Assembly (NCBI GenBank): GCA_947471985.1
Contig: CANIZL010000062.1
Span: forward strand, 1-39,349
From: Verrucomicrobiota bacterium
GTDB lineage: Bacteria; Verrucomicrobiota; Verrucomicrobiia; Limisphaerales; UBA9464
DNA length: 39,349 nucleotides
Reading direction: 5' to 3'
Shown: in pieces, positions 18,065 through 26,583 of the stretch
How the letters are laid out: each line of letters begins with the position of its first letter
How positions within the stretch are numbered: the first letter of the stretch is position 1
Position numbers and translations under genes: made by a program
The notes under the pieces: model-generated
What the model saw: the letters and a program-made list of their open reading frames with translations, nothing else
Told to the model about the DNA's origin: nothing
Databases searched by the model: none

Positions 18065-21000
18065 ATGGAAGATTGGCAATTGCTCGAAGATTTCGCCGAA
18101 CACCGCTCTGAGGCGGCGTTCACTCAACTGGTGGAACGTCATCTGGGACTCGTCCTGGCAGCTGCCCGAAGGCAGGTGGGGGATGAGGCTGAAGATGTGG
18201 CACAGGCCGTCTTCCTGTTGCTGGCCCAAAAGGCCGGGACCTTGGGACGGAAGGTGGTGCTTTCGGGCTGGCTCTTTCGCACCACCCACTTCGTCGCGAC
18301 CCGGGCCTTGCGGTCCGAATACCGGCGGCAACGACGCGAACAGGAGGCCTACACCATGCAAGAAAATCAAAATCAGGAAACCGGAGGGAACCTCTTTGCC
18401 CGCGCGCTCGATGAGAATCTGGCGCAGTTGGGCGAGACGGATCGCAATGCCTTGTTGCTGCGGTTCGGGGAAGGTCGCAATCACCGGGAAGTCGGTGCCG
18501 CCCTCGGATTGACGGAGGAAGCGGCGAAAAAGCGTGTCAATCGTGCCCTCGAGCGGCTGCGGGTCGCGCTGGCGGGCAAAGGCGTCGCCCTCTCCGTAAT
18601 GCTGCTGGCTTCCGGGCTGGCCGAGCGGTTGGTGGCGGCACCGCCGACGGGGATGGCGGCGACAATTTCGCAGCGTGCCGTATCCGGAGTGATCCCCGGG
18701 GGTGTGGCCGTGGAACTGGCGCGGCAAGTCCACCGGGCGTGGTTCTGGGCTCGGCTCAAGTTCGCCGCCGCGGTCGTGGGAACGGTGGCGCTGGTGGCCA
18801 GTCTGTGGATGGTGATGGGAAGCAAGCCTGGGGTCCAGGGCCGGGGCTCCGGCGTGGCGCCCGTTGCGGACGGGGGGCGAAAAGTACCGGCGGGCCCGGC
18901 GGGCCGGGCTGTGCCGGTCGGTGAGTCGTTTCGCTTGCAGGTCGTGGCGGCGGATTCCGGTGAGCCGATCCCGGGAGCGAAAGTGTTGGTTCACGGGGCC
19001 ACCGAGGTGGAGGACACACTCGGAGCCGCCGGCGAATTGGTGACGGATGATCAGGGCGTCTGCCACGTCCCGCTGCCGGCTGATTCCCTCGTTTTTCTGA
19101 ATGTGGGCGTGAACGCGGCGGGTTGGGAGAACCGGTATTACAACTGGGTCGCCTATTGGGATCCTCCCCGTCCGGCGGGTTTCGAATTGAAGCTCCAGCG
19201 CGCCGAGACCGTGGGCGGTCGTTTGGTCGATGCCCAACAACGTCCGGTGCCGGGGGCGGTCGTTCGCGCGGAAGCCTGGGTGCCCGATCTTTCGGGACGC
19301 GATCCCGACCCGGATCGGGAGCCTACCTATTTTGGCGAAGCCGTACCGGTCGGGGTAACCGACGCGGAAGGACGCTGGGTCTGTACGACACTTTCACCCG
19401 GGCAGGGGCAGGTTCGTTTTGAATTCACGCACCCGGATTTCGTGGCCCAAACACTGTCGGTGGATCGGACCAAGGATGCGGCGGCGTGGTCGGACCTGCG
19501 GGGGCGCCGGACGGTTACGCCGCTGACGGCGGGAGCGCTCGTGCGGGGCCAGGTCGTCACTCCGGCCGGGGCGCCGGTTGCCGGCGCACGCATCGCGCTC
19601 CGATGGGACGATCCCGGTGTGATCACCGATACGGAAGGGCTCTTCGTGGTGCGTTCCCTGCCATTGGGTGAGCAGACGCTGATGGCCACCCTCGACGGAT
19701 TCGCGCCCAAAGCCTTTGTGGCGGAGGCGGGTGGCTCGGCGGCGCGCGTGGCACTGGAGCCGGCGGGAATCTTGCGATTACGCATCGTGGATGTGAATGG
19801 GCAGCCCATTCCCTCGGTGCGGGTGAGCCTGGCGCCCCAGGACGATATGGCGAGTCAGCTCGGGCTCGGGCTGGTGGGTTGGGAGGCCCGCACGGATGCC
19901 GAGGGCCGGGTCACGTGGCGGGGGGCGCCGCCCGGACAGAATCTCCGCTATGCAATACACCGGCCGGGCCAGGATTCAGGTGCCTGGACCCCAGGGCGAT
20001 GGATTGCGGACGGCTCGGAACACACCGTGACGCTTCCGTCGGCGCTGCCGCAACTTCGCGGCGAAGTCCTCGATGCCGCGACGGGTGCACCCATCCCTCG
20101 GTTCAAGGTCCTATTGGGTTATGGTGATGCGGTTTACTACAATTTTGCCCGGGATGCCTTTCGGTATGGATACAACGGTCGGTATGAACTGGGGTCCATC
20201 AGTCGCGGTGACGAACTCGTTCGGGTGGAAGCGGAGGGCTATGTTACGGCGATCGGCGTTTTGAAGTTGGGCTCTGCCGGGGAGGTTCGATGCGACTTCT
20301 CGCTCCAACGCGAGCGGCCCAATGACGGTATCCGGGGGCTGGTGCGGAATCCGGACGGTACCCCAGCCGCTGAGGTATCGGTGGCGCTGTGCACGTTGGA
20401 AGCGGCGGCCACGCTATCCGCGGGTAGATTCCTGCCGGATGACGCCAATCCTCCCGCGCCGGCGCCATTGATTACCCACACCGACGTTCAGGGGCGCTTC
20501 ACGTTTCCGAGTGTCCGAGCCCCGCATACGGTGGTGGCCGTTTCCGCGGCGGGATTTGGCCGCGCCCGGGCCCGCACAGGGGCCGCTGTGGAGGTCCGAT
20601 TGGAATCGTTTGGGGTCATCCAAGGCGTGATCCGGGAGCAGGGTGAGGCGGTGGTGGGGCGCGTTGTGCGCCTGACCGATCGCAGCTTTGATCGGTATCC
20701 TGGATCCGTGCTACTGGAGCCAGCCACCTATCAATGCCGCAGCGACGAGCAAGGCCGCTTTCAATTCGGAGCCGTTCCTCCCGGGGTGTACCAACTGGCC
20801 CAAGAGCGGGCGGAAGGTCGCCCGCCGGGAGACGAGATGCCGGTACGGGTGACCAGCGGGCACACGACCAACGTGGTCCTTGGCGATCCCGATCCGCAGG
20901 GCCGCACCGTGGTGGTGCGGGTTTCCGCGGCGGAGCCCGGGATCTTGAACGATTGGCCCCATCAGCTGTTCGCCCACACGCTGGTTCGCTCCACGCCCGT

Positions 21001-21319
21001 TCCGCGGGTGCCGGAGGGGCTGTCGCCGGACGATCGACGGTATTGGTTGGTGGATTGGCATCAATCGCCGGTCGGCCAGGCGGCAGCGCTGGGGACGGTG
21101 AGTTACACGATGGGGGTCGCGGCGGACGGGACATTGACGGCCCGGGGCGTCTTGCCGGGGGAATACACCCTCCATCTCAGCGCCCGGGAAGATTCCGTGA
21201 CGCCGGCCTGGCGATTGCGGGAGCGCCGGCCCGTGGTGATTTCCCCCGAGACTCCGAGTGGTGGGCTCGTTGACTTGGGCTCGATGGAACTGCGGACTGA
21301 GCGACTGGCCCCGAAGTAG
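18065..21319 (+). CDS. ECF-type sigma factor fused to a membrane anchor and carboxypeptidase-regulatory-like repeats
   Basis: Predicted 1084 aa. Residues ~1-110 are sigma region 2 (FTQLVERHLGLVLAAARRQV, DEAEDVAQAVFLLLAQKAG, SGWLFRTTHFVATRALRSEY). Residues ~118-175 are region 4 with its helix-turn-helix (ETDRNALLLRFGEGRNHREV, GLTEEAAKKRVNRALERLRV). After a linker, one hydrophobic helix at about 233-252 (FAAAVVGTVALVASLWMVMG) should cross the membrane. The rest, to the end, contains about six or seven CarboxypepD_reg-like beta-sandwich repeats (ADSGEPIPGAKVLVHG, TPAGAPVAGARIALRW, DVNGQPIPSVRVSL, NPDGTPAAEVSVALC). The predicted topology is sigma domains inside and repeats outside, an arrangement seen in Verrucomicrobiota. 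Release by proteolysis or sensing through the repeats is inference. It is followed at 116 bp by the kinase-sigma pair on the same strand. Confidence 0.87.
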   Translation: MEDWQLLEDFAEHRSEAAFTQLVERHLGLVLAAARRQVGDEAEDVAQAVFLLLAQKAGTLGRKVVLSGWLFRTTHFVATRALRSEYRRQRREQEAYTMQENQNQETGGNLFARALDENLAQLGETDRNALLLRFGEGRNHREVGAALGLTEEAAKKRVNRALERLRVALAGKGVALSVMLLASGLAERLVAAPPTGMAATISQRAVSGVIPGGVAVELARQVHRAWFWARLKFAAAVVGTVALVASLWMVMGSKPGVQGRGSGVAPVADGGRKVPAGPAGRAVPVGESFRLQVVAADSGEPIPGAKVLVHGATEVEDTLGAAGELVTDDQGVCHVPLPADSLVFLNVGVNAAGWENRYYNWVAYWDPPRPAGFELKLQRAETVGGRLVDAQQRPVPGAVVRAEAWVPDLSGRDPDPDREPTYFGEAVPVGVTDAEGRWVCTTLSPGQGQVRFEFTHPDFVAQTLSVDRTKDAAAWSDLRGRRTVTPLTAGALVRGQVVTPAGAPVAGARIALRWDDPGVITDTEGLFVVRSLPLGEQTLMATLDGFAPKAFVAEAGGSAARVALEPAGILRLRIVDVNGQPIPSVRVSLAPQDDMASQLGLGLVGWEARTDAEGRVTWRGAPPGQNLRYAIHRPGQDSGAWTPGRWIADGSEHTVTLPSALPQLRGEVLDAATGAPIPRFKVLLGYGDAVYYNFARDAFRYGYNGRYELGSISRGDELVRVEAEGYVTAIGVLKLGSAGEVRCDFSLQRERPNDGIRGLVRNPDGTPAAEVSVALCTLEAAATLSAGRFLPDDANPPAPAPLITHTDVQGRFTFPSVRAPHTVVAVSAAGFGRARARTGAAVEVRLESFGVIQGVIREQGEAVVGRVVRLTDRSFDRYPGSVLLEPATYQCRSDEQGRFQFGAVPPGVYQLAQERAEGRPPGDEMPVRVTSGHTTNVVLGDPDPQGRTVVVRVSAAEPGILNDWPHQLFAHTLVRSTPVPRVPEGLSPDDRRYWLVDWHQSPVGQAAALGTVSYTMGVAADGTLTARGVLPGEYTLHLSAREDSVTPAWRLRERRPVVISPETPSGGLVDLGSMELRTERLAPK

Positions 21320-21343
21320 AGTTGGGGGGGTAACCTGGCGGAA

Positions 21344-21370
21344 GCCCGGCGCTGCAATTCGGCGCCGGGC
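21344..21370 (+). promoter_or_regulatory. Perfect 9-bp GC-rich hairpin between sigma and kinase genes
   Basis: GCCCGGCGC (21344-21352) pairs perfectly with GCGCCGGGC (21362-21370) across a 9-nt loop. It starts 25 bp after the sigma gene stop and lies 66 bp before the kinase start. No T-run follows, so it is probably not a simple intrinsic terminator. It could be an RNA processing or stability element or an attenuator. Confidence 0.5.
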
Positions 21371-21435
21371 GACTGCCGGAGGGAATCCGCGCTTTCTCTG
21401 TAACCTCGGCACCGCCACGTTTCAGGAAAGCGCGT

Positions 21436-23640
21436 ATGGACACTACCTCCTCGTCCCTTCGCTGTCCGGGCTGCCAGCGCTTGCTGGAGTCCGGTCGGGC
21501 GCAAGGGCTTTGCCCGCGCTGTCTTCTGGTCCGCGTGGCCCTGGCCACCGAAGCGGAATCTTCGCAGCCCCCACCGCCGTTGCCGGACGCTGCCGTCCTG
21601 GCTGCGGCCTTTCCGCAGTTGGAGATTCTGGAGTTGATCGGCCGGGGCGGGATGGGGCTGGTCTATCGGGCCCGGCAAAAATCACTCGGCCGCCTGGTAG
21701 CGCTCAAGTTGCTGGCTCCGGGTCGTGAACAGGACCCGGCCTTCGCCGAACGTTTTGCCCGGGAGGCGCGGGCGCTGGCCGCGCTCAATCATCCCAACAT
21801 CGTCACGGTGCATGATTTTGGGTTCGCCCAGCCGCCCGGCAGCGCGGGCCCGGAGGGGTTCTACTTCCTGCTGATGGAATTTGTCGATGGCGTCAATCTC
21901 CGGCAGGCGATGCAAGCGGGGCGATTCACCCCGCAGGAATCGCTGGCCATCGTTCCACCGGTGTGTGCGGCCCTGCAGTTTGCGCACGAACACGGCATCG
22001 TGCATCGCGACATCAAGCCCGAGAACCTGCTGCTCGATAAAGACGGGCGCATCAAGATCGCGGATTTCGGCATCGCCAAAATAATGTCCGGGGAGACCGA
22101 ATCCGCCGTGTCTTCAGCGTCTCAATCGGCGGCCGCGCCACCGGGCAGTTCCGCCACGATTCACACCGCCGCGGGTACGCCTCAATACATGGCGCCGGAG
22201 CAGCGGGATCGCACGGGCCACACGGATCACCGCGCGGATATCTACTCTTTGGGAGTGGTGTTGTACGAATTGCTGACGGGCGAACTGCCCGGCGCCCGCT
22301 TGGATCCGCCGTCGCACCATGTGCAGATCGATGTGCGGCTGGATGCCATTGTGCTGCGCGCCCTGGCGGTGCAGCCGGAAATGCGGTATGCGACCGCCGG
22401 GGAGTTTCGGACGCAGGTCGATGCTTGGGCTGCGGCCACTCGGCCCGCCGGGGTGACTGGCGCGGTCAACGGGCCGGCTCAACCGCCACGAATCTGGAAA
22501 ACCGGCCGCAGCACGCTGATTTCGCCCGAAGTGTTATCGACTTTGGCGGGCCAGTGGTCGATCCGCCAGACGCTCGGGCAGTTGCTGCTCGACGATCGGC
22601 AACTCACTCACGAACAGAAGGGGCAACTGACAATTATTCCACTGACGGCAATTCGGGACGTGAGCCTGGGGCGATATCCGCGTTCGTTGAATCCAGTGGG
22701 ATTGGATGTGCTGAGTGTCACCTATGAGGAGGCGGGCGGATTGAAGCGCATTTTGCTTTCGCCGATGGAGGGTTGGTTTGCCTTTCCGGCCACGTGGAAC
22801 GGGTGGGCGGAGGAATGGCGGGTGGCGCTGCGCCGCGCGGTTTTGCAGGTGACGGGGAGGGAGCCGGCCGTGACGCTGCGGGAAAAGGTGATCTTACCCA
22901 CGGGCAGTTTTGGTCTGCGCGTGTTGGTGCCCGTGCTCTATGCTCTGCCGTTTCTCCTGACTTACTTCACCTTTTCACTTCTGCTCGGCGGTGCAGGAGA
23001 GAGCGTGGTCCTATTGTGGCTGTTTATCGCCTGCCTGCTTTTGGGCGGCTATCTGGCGTATCAGTTCATGGGGAGGGGACGCAGTGGTCGGTCCGGGGCA
23101 GCGGGGCGGGGCGCTCAAGCGCTTCGATTGGGCGGAGCCCTGCTGGTGTTGGGCGCACTGCTGTTTGGGGGGATGCTCGAAGCCCGTCACCGCGCCCTAT
23201 CCATCCAGCAGATCCTGGTCCTAAGCGCGGAACGGAGGGAGGTTCAACAAATGAAAGCCACAGTGGCGAAAGATTTGGAACGGAGGTCGGGTCCGGGTGG
23301 TGATTCGGGAACGGGACAGTCCTTGCAACCGGCTGGGGCAGATCGTCAGACCGGGGAGACGGAACTACTGCGATTGGAGGAACGGGATCAACTTCTGGAG
23401 CGTCAACTGGGCACCGCCGGGCGGTCGTCCGGCAATCAGCTGCTGCTCGGTCTGGTGTTGCCGCTCTCGGCGGCCTTGGTTCTTTGGCTGGTGCTGGGCG
23501 GGCGGGGGAACATCAGCCGTTGGGGCCTGGCGGGCGTGCTGTTCGCCGTGGCGCTGGGCGTGGCCGGTTGGTGGCTGGTGGTGAATCGGACCGGTGCTCC
23601 GGTGCCTCCGCCCCACGTGATGACCTTGCCGGCGCCATGA
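21436..23640 (+). CDS. Membrane Ser/Thr protein kinase with N-terminal zinc ribbon
   Basis: Predicted 734 aa; an AGGAAAG ribosome-binding site precedes ATG 21436. A zinc ribbon uses C10, C13, C26 and C29 (CPGC and CPRC). The PknB-type kinase domain spans about 62-335: P-loop IGRGGMGLVY (69-77), ATP lysine K91 in VALKLL, catalytic loop HRDIKPEN (H190, D192), DFG at 210-212 and APE in TPQYMAPEQ. An 'RD' kinase of this kind is usually controlled by activation-loop phosphorylation. Residues ~355-480 resemble a PH-like fold. The C-terminus has about four to five hydrophobic helices (VLVPVLYALPFLLTYFTFSL, VVLLWLFIACLLLGGYLAYQ, ALRLGGALLVLGALLFGGML, QLLLGLVLPLSAALVLWLVL) with a charged coiled-coil-like segment between them. 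Its stop overlaps the next sigma factor start as ATGA, suggesting that the sigma factor is its partner. Confidence 0.92.
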   Translation: MDTTSSSLRCPGCQRLLESGRAQGLCPRCLLVRVALATEAESSQPPPPLPDAAVLAAAFPQLEILELIGRGGMGLVYRARQKSLGRLVALKLLAPGREQDPAFAERFAREARALAALNHPNIVTVHDFGFAQPPGSAGPEGFYFLLMEFVDGVNLRQAMQAGRFTPQESLAIVPPVCAALQFAHEHGIVHRDIKPENLLLDKDGRIKIADFGIAKIMSGETESAVSSASQSAAAPPGSSATIHTAAGTPQYMAPEQRDRTGHTDHRADIYSLGVVLYELLTGELPGARLDPPSHHVQIDVRLDAIVLRALAVQPEMRYATAGEFRTQVDAWAAATRPAGVTGAVNGPAQPPRIWKTGRSTLISPEVLSTLAGQWSIRQTLGQLLLDDRQLTHEQKGQLTIIPLTAIRDVSLGRYPRSLNPVGLDVLSVTYEEAGGLKRILLSPMEGWFAFPATWNGWAEEWRVALRRAVLQVTGREPAVTLREKVILPTGSFGLRVLVPVLYALPFLLTYFTFSLLLGGAGESVVLLWLFIACLLLGGYLAYQFMGRGRSGRSGAAGRGAQALRLGGALLVLGALLFGGMLEARHRALSIQQILVLSAERREVQQMKATVAKDLERRSGPGGDSGTGQSLQPAGADRQTGETELLRLEERDQLLERQLGTAGRSSGNQLLLGLVLPLSAALVLWLVLGGRGNISRWGLAGVLFAVALGVAGWWLVVNRTGAPVPPPHVMTLPAP

Positions 23641-24362
23641 AGGATCTGGCGGACGCCACGTTTGTAACCACCCGCTGGACGCAGGTGCTGGCGGCGCGCG
23701 GTCAATCGGCATCGGCGCGGGTGGCCTTGCAGGAACTTTGTGCCGTGTACTACGGCCCCGTCGTGGCTTTCCTCGCGCACACAGGTTGCGGCGAGGACGA
23801 TCCGCGCGACGTGGCCCACGAGTTTTTCGCCCGGTTGCTGGAGCGTTCAGGACTCGACGGCGTGGAACCGGCCCGGGGGCGGTTCCGATCGTACCTGCTC
23901 GGCGCCGTGAAACACCTGCTGGCGAATCGGCGTCAATATGCCGAGCGGGAGAAACGGGGCGCCGGCGCGGTACATCAGCCGCTGGTCTCGGGTACGGACA
24001 CAACTCTGGAGTTGCCGCTGGCGGCCGAAGCTCCGGATCTGGACGCGTGGTTTGATCGCGAGTGGGCCTTGTCCCTGATTGAGCGTTCACTGGCGACCTT
24101 GGAGCGGGAGGCCGTCACGGCCGGGGCGGAGCGGCAATTTGCGGCCTTGAAGGCCTGGCTTTCCTTCGAGGCCGAGCCGGGGTCGCAAGCGGGCGCCGCG
24201 GTCCGGCTGGGGGTGAGTGAAGGAGCGGTCAAAGTCGCGGTGCATCGATTGCGCCGTCGCTTTCGCGAACTCGTGCGCGAGGAGATCCGCCAGACGGTGC
24301 CCGAGGGCGACGACGTCCAGGCGGAAATGCGTCACCTGATGGAGGCCCTGTCGGTCGCCTGA
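23637..24362 (+). CDS. ECF-like RNA polymerase sigma factor coupled to the kinase gene
   Basis: Predicted 241 aa. The ATG at 23637 overlaps the kinase stop by four bases, so translation is probably coupled. The N-terminus (DATFVTTRWTQVLAARGQSA) and region 2 (LCAVYYGPVVAFLAHTGCGE, DVAHEFFARLLERSGLDGVE, GRFRSYLLGAVKHLLANRR) belong to a sigma family common beside Ser/Thr kinases in Planctomycetota, Verrucomicrobiota and Acidobacteriota. Region 4 shows ERQFAALKAWLSFE, then AAVRLGVSEGAVKVAVHRLR, which is the helix-turn-helix. No anti-sigma gene is adjacent. Activation by phosphorylation, as shown for EcfP by PknT in Vibrio, is a reasonable inference but not visible in the sequence. Confidence 0.88.
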   Translation: MKDLADATFVTTRWTQVLAARGQSASARVALQELCAVYYGPVVAFLAHTGCGEDDPRDVAHEFFARLLERSGLDGVEPARGRFRSYLLGAVKHLLANRRQYAEREKRGAGAVHQPLVSGTDTTLELPLAAEAPDLDAWFDREWALSLIERSLATLEREAVTAGAERQFAALKAWLSFEAEPGSQAGAAVRLGVSEGAVKVAVHRLRRRFRELVREEIRQTVPEGDDVQAEMRHLMEALSVA

Positions 24363-24367
24363 GTTCC

Positions 24368-24384
24368 GCTTGAAGCGTTCAAGC
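24368..24384. terminator. Short hairpin between convergent genes (possible terminator, no T-run)
   Basis: GCTTGAA (24368-24374) pairs with TTCAAGC (24378-24384) across a 3-nt loop, in the 16-bp gap between convergent sigma and VOC genes and overlapping the VOC stop codon. With no U-tract on either strand, an intrinsic terminator is doubtful. Confidence 0.3.
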
Positions 24385-24825
24385 CACCACGTAGACCATC
24401 CACGAAACACCAAAGCGGTCGACCACCATGCCGAAACGCGGGGAGAAAAAGGTCTGAGTCAGCGGCATCTGGATTTGTCCGCCGTCGGCCAAAGCGGCGA
24501 AGAATTGATCGGCTTCCGTGACCGACGACACGGTGAGCGAGAGGGCGAATCCCTGGAAACGGGCGGGTCCCTCGCAACGACCATCGGCAACCAGGACGGT
24601 GGCACGGCCAATGCGGAGATTCGCATACATGATCTTATCCTCCGGGCCGGGCGGGTATTGAGCCGGGCCGGGCGGGTATTGAGCCGGGCCGGGACCGTCC
24701 CGAAAACGCATCAAGGTAACCACTTCGGCGTGCAGGGCCGTGCGATAAAACTCGATCGCCTCGGCACAGCGGCCTTCGAAGAAAAGATACGGTTGAATGG
24801 CCGGTAACGCCGGGGATGAATTCAC
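24379..24825 (-). CDS. PhnB-like VOC (glyoxalase-fold) family protein
   Basis: Predicted 148 aa from a GTG start (24825). The fold follows the PhnB/3-demethylubiquinone-methyltransferase-like VOC pattern: IQPYLFFEGRCAEAIEFYRT, then EDKIMYANLRIGRATVLVAD, TVSSVTEADQFFAALADGG and FSPRFGMVVDRFGVSWMVYV. Members of this group often lack proven enzyme activity, so no substrate is given. The loop after the first strand contains an in-frame 7-residue tandem duplication (PPGPAQY units) from a 21-bp DNA repeat. It converges on the upstream sigma gene and is followed upstream by the nitronate monooxygenase gene on the same strand. Confidence 0.85.
   Translation of the reverse strand: MNSSPALPAIQPYLFFEGRCAEAIEFYRTALHAEVVTLMRFRDGPGPAQYPPGPAQYPPGPEDKIMYANLRIGRATVLVADGRCEGPARFQGFALSLTVSSVTEADQFFAALADGGQIQMPLTQTFFSPRFGMVVDRFGVSWMVYVVA
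24642..24692 (-). repeat. In-frame 21-bp tandem repeat in the VOC gene
   Basis: Two exact 21-bp units (24642-24662, 24663-24683) and a 9-bp partial copy code for repeated PPGPAQY in a surface loop. The length is a multiple of three, so the reading frame is kept. Confidence 0.85.
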
Positions 24826-24896
24826 GCGAAAATCCTATGCAGAATTTTGCGTCCAGCCAAGCCCGGGTCGTTACCGCGGGGAATCCGTGGATTCCG

Positions 24897-26330
24897 TCAA
24901 CCCGGGATCGCCTCCGGGCCGAGGAGATACCGAACCACATCGATCGCGGAATACGTGTCCTTCCCAGGCGACAGGAACCGCTCCAATCCCAGAACATCGT
25001 CACCCGCGGTAACCAGGGCAGGTTCGCATTGCCCGTCGGCCAGCACCTGTCCCAGCCCGATGGTGGCGATCAGACCATTGCAGACGCATTTTCGTCCGGC
25101 CGTCTCCGCTGGGTCCCCACCCTTGGCGATGAACTGCTCGGCGGGTTCGCCCGGACACCGATACCCCAAGCGCCCGTCCGCCTTGCGATAGACGCGTCGC
25201 AAATAGCCCAGATCACAAACCCGTCGACGGCTGGCGCAGACGTCGGGTTCCGAGGCCGTGTTCGCCAGTCGGAGGACCTTGAACGGGAAACCGGTGGGTG
25301 AAGCCAGGGGATCCGTGAAGACATCGAGCTGTCGACGACGACTGGCCGAGATCACGCGGTTCTTGAGGGGAGGCGTGATGCCGGATTCAGTGCAGAAAGC
25401 GAAGGCAGTTCCCACTTGTACGCCCACGGCCCCGCGGCGCTGCGCTTCGGCCACGCGTGCGGGGGTCGCCTCGGAACCCGCGAGCCAGAACGGGAGTTGC
25501 AAGGCGCGGATCTTTTCGAGGTCGGGTATGTCGCGAGGACCGTAGGCGGGTTCCCCCCGCTCGTTGAGCTGCAGCGCTCCCCGTGGCGGCGCGTTGTGGC
25601 CCCCAGCTGAGGGGCCTTCGACGACGAAGCCATCGACCCGTCCGCTCCCCTTGCGGACGAGGGTCAGGGCCAGCGTCGCCGAGGAAATCACGGCCAGGAA
25701 GTAGGGGCGCGGCAACTTCGGCGGGGGCGTGGTCCATAGATCTGCCGGCGCGAACTCCAGATGAAATTCCTCGCCCGGCGGCGCGTCTTCCACATCCAAT
25801 CGCATCCGGGTGGCCTCACCGCGGGCCAACTGATCCAGCACCCCGGGGATGGCCAGCGGGATGCCGGCGCCCATCAGCACGTAGTCCACTCCCGCCAGCA
25901 GGGCCCCGTAAAGTGCGGGTAGCGTGGGGAGTTGAATCTTTTGGAGGAAGTTGATGCCGATGACGCCGGGGTGCCCTTCCTTGGCCAGAAACACTTCGGC
26001 GAAATTGGCGGCTACGATCAGTTCAGTAAGGGCCGGCGGCGGCGTCACGGAATCCATCGGCACCGCCTTGAAGGGCTTTTGCGGGTCCTTGCCCCCGGGA
26101 ATAAAATAGGCGGACAGAATCCGGTCGGCGACGCCCGGAATGGGGAAGTGACTCAGGGCCCGCCGGAAATGTCCGCCCGGATCGCCGGACTGCAGGCGGC
26201 GGGCGAGAACGACGTCCAGCGCGGTGCCGGAAACGACGCCGAGCTGACCGGATTGGGAGACGGCGCGCGCCAGTGACCATTGGGAAACCCCGACGCCCAT
26301 GCCGCCTTGAATGAGGATTGGATGTAACAT
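24897..26330 (-). CDS. Nitronate monooxygenase / PfaD-like FMN flavoprotein
   Basis: Predicted 477 aa from ATG 26330; a TTG two codons earlier is less likely. The TIM-barrel signature of the 2-nitropropane dioxygenase family is clear: HPILIQGGMGVGVSQWSLAR at the N-terminus (FMN and phosphate contacts), GVIGINFLQK, DYVLMGAGIPLAIPGVL, VDGFVVEGPSAGGHN (the conserved His region), PFWLAGSEATPARVAEAQRR and GAVGVQVGTAFAFCTESG. The C-terminal extension has a Cys cluster (VCASRRRVCDLGYLRR, YRCPGEPAEQFIAKGG, GRKCVCNGL) not found in short nitronate monooxygenases; longer PfaD/FabD-like homologues have one. The real substrate is uncertain: nitroalkane oxidation or an enoyl-reductase-type reaction are both known in the family. 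No polyketide or PUFA genes are nearby. Confidence 0.87.
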   Translation of the reverse strand: MLHPILIQGGMGVGVSQWSLARAVSQSGQLGVVSGTALDVVLARRLQSGDPGGHFRRALSHFPIPGVADRILSAYFIPGGKDPQKPFKAVPMDSVTPPPALTELIVAANFAEVFLAKEGHPGVIGINFLQKIQLPTLPALYGALLAGVDYVLMGAGIPLAIPGVLDQLARGEATRMRLDVEDAPPGEEFHLEFAPADLWTTPPPKLPRPYFLAVISSATLALTLVRKGSGRVDGFVVEGPSAGGHNAPPRGALQLNERGEPAYGPRDIPDLEKIRALQLPFWLAGSEATPARVAEAQRRGAVGVQVGTAFAFCTESGITPPLKNRVISASRRRQLDVFTDPLASPTGFPFKVLRLANTASEPDVCASRRRVCDLGYLRRVYRKADGRLGYRCPGEPAEQFIAKGGDPAETAGRKCVCNGLIATIGLGQVLADGQCEPALVTAGDDVLGLERFLSPGKDTYSAIDVVRYLLGPEAIPG

Positions 26331-26583
26331 CTTCAAGAACTTTTCACCATCCTGCCCGCCGGAAAACTCGGTGCCTGAATGCGGGTCGCCGAGATGGTGC
26401 TTTCGCCGGCCCGATCAGAATGCGGCGGTGGGAGACTGCCGGGATCGACAACGATCCAACACGTACAGATAAGTCCGGGCCAGTTTTGTCAATCAACGGT
26501 CCTTGCACGTGCCGGGCAACCCGGTGCCAGTGCGGCGGCTGGATTCAGCCAGGCGGGCACGGATTCAAGCGGCGGCGGAGGCG

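Noticed and set aside
17272-18123. Long minus-strand frame with repeated CQVR residues
   Set aside because: The repeat comes from the 12-bp DNA array in non-coding sequence; the rest overlaps the redoxin/monooxygenase gene in another frame and has no protein-like pattern.
26466-26492. Possible promoter upstream of the nitronate monooxygenase gene (minus strand TTGACA and TATCTG)
   Set aside because: The -35 is perfect but the -10 matches only half of consensus and the spacer is 15 bp, so support is too weak.
26512-26524. CCGGG-CAA-CCCGG hairpin between NMO and kup genes
   Set aside because: Short stem, no T-run, and common by chance in GC-rich DNA.
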